10,773 bases of DNA from JAFASC01 sp034669525 (GCA_034669525.1 JAXDNH010000224.1:1-10773), one strand, 5' to 3'; shown: positions 1 through 8,119, counted from the stretch's first letter. Notes: generated from the sequence alone by a model not told the origin. Made by a program: numbers and translations.

Positions 1-188
1 TTGAATCGGACAGAAATTACATCGACCTTTCCAAATTCGACGACAAAACTCTGCTGCCGATGATCTATGATTATTGTTCGAAGAACCCGGATAAGAAGCC
101 GATCAGCCTGATCGACAGCCTGCTCGAAAAGACCGAGAAAATCTCGGGTAAATGGAAGAAGGGGACCATCCCTTGGGCGGCGGAGTGA
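1..188 (+). CDS. C-terminal end of a small protein, possibly HdeA/HdeB-like (5' end outside window)
   Basis: An open frame enters from the left edge (codons start at base 3) and stops at TGA 186-188, giving 61 residues. Visible features are a segment DLSKFDDKTLLPMIYDYC, then SKNPDKKP and an amphipathic helix ending in a Lys-rich tail. A single Cys followed by K/S-x-NPD-K resembles the second half of HdeA/HdeB-type periplasmic acid-stress chaperones, where 'yC..nP......a' follows a long helix and the Cys forms a disulfide with an N-terminal one. That N-terminal Cys and the signal peptide would lie outside the window, so the family call is an inference from a short segment. That the frame is coding is better supported: the other frames are interrupted early, and the stop is followed at once by inverted repeats. 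Confidence 0.5.
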   Translation, partial: ESDRNYIDLSKFDDKTLLPMIYDYCSKNPDKKPISLIDSLLEKTEKISGKWKKGTIPWAAE

Positions 189-244
189 CGCGGGCCGGGA
201 TGATCGGCCAGACCGCGTTGCGCTGAGCTAAGGCGCAGGCCTGC
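189..244. repeat. Stacked inverted repeats in the 120-base gap before mgtE
   Basis: Directly after the TGA at 188, CGCGG (189-193) pairs with CCGCG (213-217), with an inner GGCCG/CGGCC pairing (193-197 / 205-209) possible as an alternative. TGCGC (219-223) pairs with GCGCA (233-237). A perfect 10-base palindrome GCAGGCCTGC occupies 235-244. The first stem could end transcription of the upstream gene, but there is no T-run behind it, so a classical intrinsic terminator is not shown. I see no M-box-like Mg2+ riboswitch in 189-308, although such a short leader could not hold a full one. Confidence 0.4.
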
Positions 245-308
245 ATTGTTTGCCTTCCCCTGTCTGCCCGCTTAAGAACCCGCGGAGGTCACTCGCGCCG
301 ACGGGATC

Positions 309-1727
309 ATGACGGACATCGCAGGCCATCCCGCCGCCGAGAAGCCGCCCAACGATCCCGTGCGCGACGAGGAAGGGCGGCTCCGCGACGAATTCGTGGA
401 GCGTGTTGCCGCTGCGGTTCAAGCCAACGATGCCGATGAGGTGCGGGCGCTTGCCGGCGATCTGCACGAAGCCGACATGGGGGCGCTTATCGAAGCGCTC
501 GATGCCGAGGATCGCACGCGGCTCATCGAGCTTTTAGGCGACGATTTCGATTTCAGCGCGCTGACCGAAGTCGACGACGCTGTCCGCGAGGAAATCCTCG
601 AAGAAATCCCCAACAAGGAGATCGCCGAGGGCGTCCGCGAACTCGAAAGCGACGATGCCGTCGCGATCCTCGAAGACCTCGACCCGGAAGACCGCGCCGA
701 AGTTCTGGAGGCGCTGCCGCTGGTCGAGCGCACGGCGCTGCGCCGCTCGCTGGACTATCCCGAAAATTCCGCCGGCCGCCTGATGCAGACGACGCTCATC
801 GCCGCGCCGGCCTTTTGGAATGTCGGCCAGGCGATCGACTACATGCGCGAGGCCGATCCCGAGTCGCTGCCCGAGTCCTTCTTCGAAGTATTTGTGGTCG
901 ATCCCGGCCACCGGTTTCTTGGCACCGTCTTCCTCGACAGGCTGGCGCGCTCGAAACGCCCGGTACGGCTCGACGCGATCATGCAGGAAGACCGCCGGCG
1001 CGTGAACGTGATGGAGGACCGCGAGGAGGTCGCCCGGCTGTTCGAACGCTACAACCTCATCTCCGTGCCGGTGGTGGACGAGGCCGAGCGGCTCGTCGGC
1101 GTCATCACCATCGACGACATTGTCGATGTCATCCAGGAAGAAGCCGAAGAAGATTTGCGCGCGCTTGGCGGGGTCAGCAGGCGCGAGGAATTGTCGGATC
1201 CGGTGTGGTGGATCACCCGCAGCCGCTTCCTGTGGCTGCTGGTCAATCTCGCCACCGCCTTCATCGCTTCCTCAGTTCTCGGTCTCTTCGAAGGCCAGCT
1301 GCAGAAGATGGTGGCGCTTGCGGTTCTCGCGCCGATCGTCGCCAGCCAGGGCGGCAACGCAGCCACACAAACCATGACGGTCGCGGTGCGCGCCCTCGCG
1401 ACGCGCGACCTGTCGCGCGCCAACGCGCTCTGGATCATCGGGCGTGAGCTCATGGTTGGCGCAATCAACGGCGCCGCGTTCGGGCTCATCACAGGAATCA
1501 TCTCGGCGGCCTGGTTCCACACGCCGGGCATCGGCGTGGTCATCGCCCTCGCCATGCTGACCAACCTGATCGCCGGCGCCCTTGGCGGCATCCTGATCCC
1601 GCTCCTCCTCGACCGCCTCAAGGTCGACCCGGCGGTCTCCTCCGGCGCCTTCGTGACGACCGTCACGGATGTCGTCGGCTACGCCTCCTTCCTTTCCATA
1701 GCCACGCTCTGGTTTGGGCTCACCTGA
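309..1727 (+). CDS. mgtE: MgtE-type magnesium transporter
   Basis: This is a 472-residue inner-membrane Mg2+ channel/transporter of the MgtE family (SLC41 relatives), with typical length and domain order. An acidic cytoplasmic MgtE_N superhelical domain spans about residues 30-150. A pair of CBS domains spans about 155-285, with VPVVDEAERLVGVITIDD as the clear second repeat. A plug-helix region follows, then five membrane segments at about 305-470. Hallmarks of the pore domain are PIVASQGGNAATQ (342-354) and VTDVVG with Asp454, which matches the pore Asp of Thermus MgtE (Asp432). In the family, Mg2+ bound between the N and CBS domains closes the pore, so the protein senses cytosolic Mg2+ itself. 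ATG 309 is the only usable start near the N-terminus. A GGAGG at 284-288 is about 20 bases away, too far to be ideal, so translation initiation may be weak. No partner gene is required. Confidence 0.95.
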   Translation: MTDIAGHPAAEKPPNDPVRDEEGRLRDEFVERVAAAVQANDADEVRALAGDLHEADMGALIEALDAEDRTRLIELLGDDFDFSALTEVDDAVREEILEEIPNKEIAEGVRELESDDAVAILEDLDPEDRAEVLEALPLVERTALRRSLDYPENSAGRLMQTTLIAAPAFWNVGQAIDYMREADPESLPESFFEVFVVDPGHRFLGTVFLDRLARSKRPVRLDAIMQEDRRRVNVMEDREEVARLFERYNLISVPVVDEAERLVGVITIDDIVDVIQEEAEEDLRALGGVSRREELSDPVWWITRSRFLWLLVNLATAFIASSVLGLFEGQLQKMVALAVLAPIVASQGGNAATQTMTVAVRALATRDLSRANALWIIGRELMVGAINGAAFGLITGIISAAWFHTPGIGVVIALAMLTNLIAGALGGILIPLLLDRLKVDPAVSSGAFVTTVTDVVGYASFLSIATLWFGLT

Positions 1728-1785
1728 GGCCCGCTTTTGGCCCCATTAACGGGTCATTACCGGCTCCCCGCTAATTTGCCCTCCC

Positions 1786-2634
1786 ATGGCGAGTATGGCC
1801 GCGTTCCCTTTCACCCGTTCCCTCTCTGTCGCCGCGCTTCTGTCAGCGCTCGGCGTCGGCCTTGCCGGCTGCGGGCCGACGGTCGACAGCCGCGCCTATG
1901 CGCCGAATGCGAAGGACCGCCGCCTCGCCTTCATGGTGCCGGAGAGCGAGCTCCCCAAATACTCGGCCGTCCGCCATACCGAACACCCGATCCAAGGCAT
2001 CGACGTCTCAAAGTACCAGGGCGACATCGACTGGCAGCAGGTGCGCGCCAGCGGCGTGCGCTTCGCCTGGATCAAAGCGACTGAGGGCGGCGACGTCGTC
2101 GATTCAAAGTTCCAGGCCAACTGGGAAGGCGCGCGTGCCGCCGGCATTCCGCGCGGCGCCTACCACTTCATGTTCTGGTGCCGGCCCTGGCAGGAAGAGG
2201 CCAACTGGTTCATCAAGAATGTGCCGGTCGAGCCCGACGCGTTGCCGCCGGTGCTCGACGTCGAGGCGACGCCGCAATCCAAGATGTGCAAGCGCACGCT
2301 CGAACGCGACAAGACGATCGCCGAGATGCGGCTCATCCTGCAGGAACTCGAGCGCCATTACGGCAAGAAGCCGGTGATCTATTCGTCCGTCGATTTCTAT
2401 CAGAGCATTTTATTCGACGGCGCGCTGTCGGAATATCCGATCTGGGTGCGCAGCACGAAATACCACCCGGCCGTGCGCTACGGGAACCGCCATTGGCACA
2501 TCTGGCAATATGCCTCCGACGGCAGCGTGCCCGGCATTCAGGGTGCCGTCGACCGCAACGCGTTCTACGGCTCGGAAGGCGATTTTCGCCGCTGGCTGCG
2601 CGGCGAGGACAGCATGGTCGCGCAGAAGAACTGA
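1786..2634 (+). CDS. GH25 muramidase (lysozyme-like) lipoprotein
   Basis: This 282-residue protein is predicted to cleave the MurNAc-GlcNAc bond of peptidoglycan. The N-terminus has a positively charged stretch, a hydrophobic segment (about 13-26) and a lipobox LAGC with Cys29, so it should be a lipoprotein. Residue +2 is Gly rather than Asp, which by the E. coli Lol rule favours the outer membrane. The GH25 domain covers about 69-271. GIDVSKYQGDIDW (71-83) carries the first conserved Asp (73). LPPVLDVEA (153-161) carries the DxE pair Asp158/Glu160, the catalytic region. HIWQYASDGSVPGI and VDRN (255-258) form the last conserved block. The start is uncertain: ATG 1786 and ATG 1795 are in frame and neither has a good Shine-Dalgarno sequence. 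The gene begins 58 bases after mgtE, so co-transcription is possible. A hairpin follows the stop. Confidence 0.9.
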   Translation: MASMAAFPFTRSLSVAALLSALGVGLAGCGPTVDSRAYAPNAKDRRLAFMVPESELPKYSAVRHTEHPIQGIDVSKYQGDIDWQQVRASGVRFAWIKATEGGDVVDSKFQANWEGARAAGIPRGAYHFMFWCRPWQEEANWFIKNVPVEPDALPPVLDVEATPQSKMCKRTLERDKTIAEMRLILQELERHYGKKPVIYSSVDFYQSILFDGALSEYPIWVRSTKYHPAVRYGNRHWHIWQYASDGSVPGIQGAVDRNAFYGSEGDFRRWLRGEDSMVAQKN

Positions 2635-2645
2635 CACGCTGGACC

Positions 2646-2667
2646 GCGCATCTCCTGATGCGCATTT
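2646..2667 (+). terminator. Terminator-like hairpin after the GH25 gene
   Basis: Twelve bases after the TGA at 2632-2634, GCGCATC (2646-2652) and GATGCGC (2657-2663) form a perfect 7-bp stem with a TCCT loop, followed by ATTT. The position and GC-rich stem fit an intrinsic terminator on the plus strand, but the T-run is short, so termination may be partial. Confidence 0.5.
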
Positions 2668-2691
2668 CGTAGAAAGCGTGCTTTGATCATT

Positions 2692-2709
2692 GCGCACCAC
2701 GAGGTGCGC
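2692..2709. repeat. Second 7-bp hairpin in the thioesterase leader
   Basis: GCGCACC (2692-2698) and GGTGCGC (2703-2709) form a perfect 7-bp stem with an ACGA loop, ending 15 bases before ATG 2725. It matches the hairpin at 2646-2663 except for one base pair (T-A there, C-G here). It could be an operator for a dimeric regulator, an RNA element in the leader, or chance in GC-rich DNA. Confidence 0.45.
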
Positions 2710-2724
2710 TATCCGGACCATAGC

Positions 2725-3117
2725 ATGACCCAACTTCCCACGATGCCGTTTTCCGAGCTTCTCGGCATTCGCGTGACGACGAGCACGCCCGATCTCGTCG
2801 AAGCCGAGATGGAAGTGCGGCCCGATCTCTGCACGGTTCCCGCGGTTCTGCATGGCGGGGCGCTGATGGCGCTTGCGGACTCCGTCGGTGCGCTCGCGAC
2901 CGTGCTCAATCTGCCGGAAGGCGCCTGGACGACGACAATCGAGAGCAAGACGAATTTCCTCGCCGCCCTGCCCGTCGGCGAAGTCGCGCATGCGAGCTGC
3001 ACGCCGATCCATAAAGGGCGCACGACCATGGTATGGCAGACTAGGATCAGCCGCGCCGACGGGCGGCTCGCGGGGGTGGTCACGCAAACCCAGCTCGTCA
3101 TCCCGCCAAAAAGCTAA
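2725..3117 (+). CDS. PaaI-type hotdog-fold acyl-CoA thioesterase
   Basis: This 130-residue single-hotdog protein of the PaaI/4HBT family hydrolyses acyl-CoA thioesters in the cytoplasm; the exact acyl group cannot be read from sequence. The signature VLHGGALMALADSVGALAT (41-59) holds the HGG motif (43-45) at the start of the central helix and the conserved Asp52 used in catalysis in PaaI-like enzymes. TTIESKTNFLAALPVG (70-85) and HKGRTTMVWQTRI (96-108) are the usual strands. I chose ATG 2725 because it gives the usual family length and follows a GGA at 2715-2717. A TTG at 2683 would add 14 residues, including a translated hairpin, and is less likely. The stop lies 9 bases before the next gene, whose ribosome binding site overlaps it, so the two form an operon. 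An acyl-CoA clean-up or detoxification role is an inference. Confidence 0.88.
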   Translation: MTQLPTMPFSELLGIRVTTSTPDLVEAEMEVRPDLCTVPAVLHGGALMALADSVGALATVLNLPEGAWTTTIESKTNFLAALPVGEVAHASCTPIHKGRTTMVWQTRISRADGRLAGVVTQTQLVIPPKS

Positions 3118-3126
3118 GGACACAGA

Positions 3127-4053
3127 ATGCGCATCGCGATCATGGGCGCCGGCGGTGTCGGCGGCTATTTCGGCGGACGCCTGGCGCTTGCCGGCAATGA
3201 CGTCACCTTCATCGCGCGCGGCGCGCACGGCGAGGCGATCCGGCGCAATGGATTGCGCGCCGAGGGAACGCTTGGCGAGTTTCATCTGCAGCCGGCAAAG
3301 TGCGTTGCCAGCGCGGCGGAGATTACCGGCCCGGTCGATGTGATTCTCTTCACCGTGAAATTGTCGGACATCGAAGCCGCCGCGGAGCAATTACGGCCGA
3401 TCGTCGGACCTGCAACGACGCTCTACACGGTACAAAACGGCGTCGAAGCCGCAGAGAACGTCGGCAATATTCTCGGAGGCGAGAAAGTTGTTCCTGGCGT
3501 CGCCTATATTTCCGCTACGATTGCGGAACCCGGTCTGATCCGCAGCGGCACGCCTTTCGCCGGCCTCGCCTTCGGCGAGACAGACCGGCGGGAAAGTGCA
3601 CGCACAAAAGCGTTTTACGACGCGTGCAAGGCGGCGAAGTTCGACGCGACGCTCGCGCCCGACATCACCCGCACGCTGTGGTCAAAGTTCGCCATGCTGG
3701 CACCCATGGCGGCAACGACAACGTTGATGCGCTGCGGCATGGGGGCGATCCGCGCAAACCCGCGCTCGCGCGCATTGCTGCAAGCGCTTGTCGAGGAGAT
3801 CGTCGCCGTCGGCAAAGCCGCCGGCGTTCATATGGAAGACGGCGATGTCGCCGCGGCGATGAAGGTGTTCGATGGCCTGCCACCGACGGTGCGCGCCTCG
3901 ATGGCGCACGATCTCGATATCGGCAAGCCGCTCGAATTGCCGTGGCTTTCCGGCGCGGTCGTGCGGCTCGGCGAGACGCATGGTGTTGCGACGCCCACGC
4001 ATCGCTTTATCACGCAGGCGCTCGCGCCTTACGAGAAGGGGCAGCCGGAATAG
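3127..4053 (+). CDS. Ketopantoate-reductase-family oxidoreductase (PanE/ApbA-like)
   Basis: This 308-residue NADPH-dependent dehydrogenase has the family's typical length. The N-terminal Rossmann fold starts at once with MGAGGVGGYFGG (6-17), and VILFTVKLSD (72-81) and QNG (103-105) line the cofactor pocket. The ApbA_C domain runs from about 175 and keeps the catalytic-type Lys187 (LWSKF), Ser258 and Glu270. In E. coli PanE the segment after the Lys is NCVINPLTA, with Asn residues that contact substrate; here it is AMLAPMAATTTLMR, with none. That makes true 2-dehydropantoate reduction in pantothenate/CoA synthesis doubtful, and another 2-oxo acid could be the substrate, so I give no gene symbol. 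AAGGA (3116-3120) overlaps the thioesterase stop, 6 bases before the ATG, giving a well-supported start and coupling the two genes. Nothing obvious terminates it before the convergent XRE gene. Confidence 0.85.
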   Translation: MRIAIMGAGGVGGYFGGRLALAGNDVTFIARGAHGEAIRRNGLRAEGTLGEFHLQPAKCVASAAEITGPVDVILFTVKLSDIEAAAEQLRPIVGPATTLYTVQNGVEAAENVGNILGGEKVVPGVAYISATIAEPGLIRSGTPFAGLAFGETDRRESARTKAFYDACKAAKFDATLAPDITRTLWSKFAMLAPMAATTTLMRCGMGAIRANPRSRALLQALVEEIVAVGKAAGVHMEDGDVAAAMKVFDGLPPTVRASMAHDLDIGKPLELPWLSGAVVRLGETHGVATPTHRFITQALAPYEKGQPE

Positions 4054-4090
4054 TCAGGTTTAGGCCCCGGCGAGGCGACATCCCAGCGCA

Positions 4091-4273
4091 TCAGCTTAGC
4101 ACTCGCAATCCGTGCTTTTGCACGATCGTCAACAGCCTGAGAGCCATGCCACTCGGTCGCTTAGCGCCTGTTTCCCACTTTTCGACAGTGCTTTCGCTGG
4201 TGTTCAGAAAGTGCGCGAACACCGGCTGGCTGACATGATTGCTCTCGCGCAGCTTCTTGATGTCTCGAGGCAT
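4091..4273 (-). CDS. XRE/HigA-like regulator, C-terminal half with the HTH (split gene)
   Basis: This 60-residue reading frame carries the helix-turn-helix of a HigA/NadS-like antitoxin-type regulator. IKKLRESNHVSQPVFAHFLN is the first part, with the turn at VSQ, and TSESTVEKWETGAKRPSG is the recognition helix and following loop. It ends in the family's usual LLTIVQKHGLRVLS tail. Its ATG shares one base with the stop of the upstream half (TAATG, 4275-4271), and it has no ribosome binding site of its own, so it would need translational coupling, frameshifting, or it is a remnant. GC over 4081-4380 is about 55 percent by hand count, lower than the neighbouring genes, so horizontal acquisition is possible. 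No toxin gene adjoins it. Whether a 60-residue HTH alone folds and binds DNA is open. Confidence 0.75.
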   Translation of the reverse strand: MPRDIKKLRESNHVSQPVFAHFLNTSESTVEKWETGAKRPSGMALRLLTIVQKHGLRVLS

Positions 4274-4410
4274 TAAACAGGAACATCAAGACACGCATCA
4301 TCGAAATCTCGCATTGTTGCCTTGTCAATAGCGCCAACCCTGCGCAGCGCCGACGCGGACGAATGGATTGCCTCGAACGCATCGCTTTTGAATTTACGCG
4401 GTGTCGACAT
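4273..4410 (-). CDS. XRE/HigA-like regulator, N-terminal half (split gene)
   Basis: This 45-residue frame starts MSTPRKFKSDAFEAIHSSAS and ends DDACLDVPV-stop. The pattern 'KFKSDAFEAIH..A..L...GAIDKATMRDFD..CL' is the usual N-terminal section of HigA-like XRE proteins of about 100-105 residues, whose HTH normally follows without a break. Here the HTH is in the -1 frame, beginning at the overlapping ATG 4273. One missing base, or a -1 slip at GTTTA, would join the halves as DVPVLMPRDIKKLRE and restore the expected length. The ATG is preceded by GGAGA at 8 bases' spacing, 13 bases after the VOC stop, so the regulator is expressed with that gene. Both halves look well conserved, which argues for either a very recent frameshift or a working split. 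Confidence 0.7.
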   Translation of the reverse strand: MSTPRKFKSDAFEAIHSSASALRRVGAIDKATMRDFDDACLDVPV

Positions 4411-4423
4411 GGCATAGGTCTCC

Positions 4424-4807
4424 TCAGGCTGAGAGCACCGGAATCGTCATCGCTTCGATCTTGTTGCCGTCGGGATCGCGGATGAACGCGCCGAAGTAGT
4501 CATTCATCTCGCCCTGACGCGGGCCGGGTGCGCCGTCATCTCGTCCGCCATTGGCGAGCGCTCGCTCGTGAAATTCGCGCACCGCCTCGATGCTTTTCGC
4601 GCGCAGACAGACATGCGCGCCGGTGTCGTCCGCACCGCCTGCGCCGCTCGGCCGTGCGTTCAGCCAAAACTCCGGATATTTCTTGCCGAAGCCGACACTC
4701 GCCGGCCGGTCTGCGATCTTTCGATAGCCGAGCGGCTCGAGTACCGCCTCGTAGAACGCCGCGCTACTTTTGATGTCCACAACCGCGATCGAGACGTGAT
4801 CGATCAT
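4424..4807 (-). CDS. VOC (glyoxalase/dioxygenase-fold) family protein
   Basis: This 127-residue single-domain vicinal-oxygen-chelate protein has paired beta-alpha-beta-beta-beta modules. Likely metal ligands are His4 (MIDHVSIAV), His65 (GAHVCLRA) and Glu118 (GNKIEAM). The module ends are marked by YEAVLEPLGYRK (19-30) and FIRDPDGNKIE (108-118), both strong VOC signatures. Members include glyoxalase I, extradiol dioxygenases and fosfomycin or bleomycin resistance proteins. This short soluble form is usually annotated only as glyoxalase-like, and the substrate cannot be read from sequence. The start is firm: AGGAG (4818-4814 on the minus strand) sits 6 bases before ATG. It is the first gene of a minus-strand unit with the split XRE regulator and is divergent from the carboxylase gene. 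Confidence 0.88.
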   Translation of the reverse strand: MIDHVSIAVVDIKSSAAFYEAVLEPLGYRKIADRPASVGFGKKYPEFWLNARPSGAGGADDTGAHVCLRAKSIEAVREFHERALANGGRDDGAPGPRQGEMNDYFGAFIRDPDGNKIEAMTIPVLSA

Positions 4808-4929
4808 CCCCTGCTCCTATCCCTGGCCGCGCTCTGGACGGCGCTCGCTGCCTCCAATAGACCGGGCCTGACCATCTTTCACGGGCCTTGCTAGAGACAG
4901 GTAGAGCAGCCCGTGTCGCCGGGAGACGC
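4808..4929. promoter_or_regulatory. Divergent intergenic region between the VOC and carboxylase genes
   Basis: These 122 bases must hold the promoters for the minus-strand VOC/XRE unit and the plus-strand carboxylase/dipeptidase unit. Both ribosome binding sites are visible (AGGAG at 4814-4818 on the minus strand; GGGAG at 4921-4925 on the plus strand). CGGGCCT occurs twice, at 4863-4869 and 4882-4888. I cannot place -35/-10 boxes with confidence. Confidence 0.5.
4880..4915. repeat. 7-bp inverted repeat in the carboxylase leader
   Basis: CACGGGC (4880-4886) and GCCCGTG (4909-4915) are perfect complements separated by 22 bases, ending 5 bases before the GGGAG ribosome binding site of the carboxylase gene. 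This could be a leader stem-loop or a regulator half-site pair; the function is unknown. Confidence 0.4.
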
Positions 4930-6939
<2,010 letters not shown>

Positions 6940-6941
6940 AC

Positions 6942-8057
6942 ATGCTCGAACGCGCGCGGGCCTTTCTCGATCGCGTCCCGCTCGTCGACGGACATAACGA
7001 TCTTCCCTTCATCATCCGCGCCGACAAGGAGGCGCGCGGCGACATCGCTGCTTTCAAACTCGAAGAGCGGCGCGACGGCCGCGACACCGATATCCCGCGG
7101 CTGAGGGAAGGCCAGGTCGCCGCGCAATTCTGGGCCGCGTTCGTGCCGCCGCGTGAGAAACAGCCGGCGAGTTTTGCGCTTCAGCAGATCGCGCTAACGC
7201 GGCGCATGAATGCGCTTTATCCCGATGTATTCCTGCCTGCCTTCGCCAGCACCGACATCGCGCGGGCAAAGGCGAGCAAGAAGATCGCCAGCTTCATCAC
7301 GATCGAGAACGGTGCGGCGCTCGAGAACCGGCTTGATACGCTTTTCGCCTTCTACGATCTCGGCGTGCGGCTGATGACGCTCTGCCACAACGCGACGACC
7401 GATTGGTGCGATAGCGCGACCGACGCGCCGCGCCACAACGGCCTCTCCGTTTTCGGCCGCGATGTCATCGCCGCCATGAACGATATTGGCATGATGGTCG
7501 ATCTCGCTCATGTCAGTCCCGCGGCGATGCACCAGGTCCTCGACATTACCCGCGCGCCGCTCGTGTGGTCGCATTCGAATGCGCGCGCGCTCTGCGATCA
7601 TCCACGCAACGTTCCGGACGATGTGCTCGATCGCGTGGCCGAGAATGGCGGCATCGTCATGCCAACCTTCGTCCCCGATTTCATCTCGCAGAAATCGCGC
7701 GACTGGATGAAGCCGCTAAAGGATGAGCACGGCGCAACAGCGCGGGGCGTCAACATGGACGAGGTCGTGCCCGCGCGCGAGCGCGAGCTCGGGCCGTGGC
7801 CGCGCGGCACGCTCTGCGAATATTGCGACCACCTCGATTATCTCCACGCCAAAATCGGCGCGGATCATCTTGGCATCGGCTCGGATTTCTTCGGCGGCCC
7901 CCAAGGCGAGGGCCTGAAGGACGTCGCCTGCTTCCCGGGTATTTTCGCCGAGCTGATGCAGCGCGGCTGGCCGGACGCCGATCTGGAAAAGCTGGCGAGC
8001 GGCAATTTCGTACGCGCCTTCCAAGCGGTGGAGAAGGCGCGGAAGCCCGCGGCATAG
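6942..8057 (+). CDS. Membrane-dipeptidase-family hydrolase (peptidase M19, renal dipeptidase type)
   Basis: This 371-residue zinc-dependent TIM-barrel enzyme hydrolyses dipeptides, probably including D-amino-acid-containing ones. All binuclear-zinc ligands of human DPEP1 have counterparts: His18 and Asp20 (DGHNDLP), bridging Glu122 (FITIENG), His190 (VDLAH) and His211 (SHSN), with the same 21-residue spacing between the last two. His149 (TLCHN), Arg222 (HPRNVPDD) and Asp315 (GIGSDF) match substrate-binding and catalytic positions. There is no signal peptide, so unlike the animal enzyme it should be cytoplasmic. Two starts are possible: ATG 6942, two bases after the carboxylase stop, or GTG 6936, which overlaps that stop as GTGA. 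Either implies translational coupling with pccA. The functional link to acyl-CoA carboxylation is not obvious. Confidence 0.9.
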   Translation: MLERARAFLDRVPLVDGHNDLPFIIRADKEARGDIAAFKLEERRDGRDTDIPRLREGQVAAQFWAAFVPPREKQPASFALQQIALTRRMNALYPDVFLPAFASTDIARAKASKKIASFITIENGAALENRLDTLFAFYDLGVRLMTLCHNATTDWCDSATDAPRHNGLSVFGRDVIAAMNDIGMMVDLAHVSPAAMHQVLDITRAPLVWSHSNARALCDHPRNVPDDVLDRVAENGGIVMPTFVPDFISQKSRDWMKPLKDEHGATARGVNMDEVVPARERELGPWPRGTLCEYCDHLDYLHAKIGADHLGIGSDFFGGPQGEGLKDVACFPGIFAELMQRGWPDADLEKLASGNFVRAFQAVEKARKPAA

Positions 8058-8076
8058 GCTTGTTGCACAACAAAGC
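8058..8076. repeat. Near-perfect inverted repeat just after the dipeptidase stop
   Basis: GCTTGTTG (8058-8065) and CAACAAAGC (8068-8076) pair with one bulged A around a CA centre. It starts right after the TAG at 8055-8057. A two-base loop is too tight for a fully paired RNA hairpin, so it could be a protein-binding palindrome before the transporter gene or a weak terminator. No T-run follows. Confidence 0.4.
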
Positions 8077-8091
8077 ATCAATTAAGACGCG

Positions 8092-8119
8092 TTGAGGCCA
8101 ATTGGGGCCGACCTCAAGG
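8092..8119 (+). promoter_or_regulatory. Inverted repeat overlapping the amt ribosome binding site
   Basis: TTGAGG (8092-8097) and CCTCAA (8112-8117) are perfect complements. The 14-base loop contains the 8-base palindrome CCAATTGG (8098-8105). The right arm overlaps the only Shine-Dalgarno-like run, AAGG (8116-8119), about 9 bases before ATG 8129. If it forms in RNA, it could hide part of that site and lower translation. No sigma-54 -24/-12 box or clear NtrC site is visible nearby. Confidence 0.4.

Noticed and set aside
189..308. Mg2+ riboswitch (M-box or mgtA-like) upstream of mgtE
   Set aside because: The gap is 120 bases and shows only short local hairpins, not the long multi-helix M-box layout.
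419..733. Long minus-strand open frames opposite mgtE, rich in Ser/Arg
   Set aside because: Their composition is that of an antisense shadow of a high-GC gene, with no recognisable domain; MgtE on the plus strand explains the region.
1728..1785. Terminator between mgtE and the GH25 gene
   Set aside because: Only a 4-bp GGCC/GGCC pairing around CGCTTTT is present; too weak to call.
2410..3390. 326-residue minus-strand open frame across the muramidase, thioesterase and reductase genes
   Set aside because: It spans three well-supported plus-strand genes, has no family motifs, and reflects the codon bias of GC-rich DNA.
4054..4090. Terminator between the convergent reductase and XRE genes
   Set aside because: Only a 5-bp stem with a G-U pair and a 3-base loop can be drawn in the GC-rich stretch, without a T-run.
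3300..4238. 312-residue plus-strand frame overlapping the reductase and running into the XRE gene
   Set aside because: Extremely Arg-rich out-of-frame translation of the reductase, with no motifs.
4091..4410. A toxin-antitoxin module built on the HigA-like regulator
   Set aside because: No RelE/HigB-type toxin frame exists next to it: the upstream gene is a VOC enzyme and the downstream gene is the convergent reductase.
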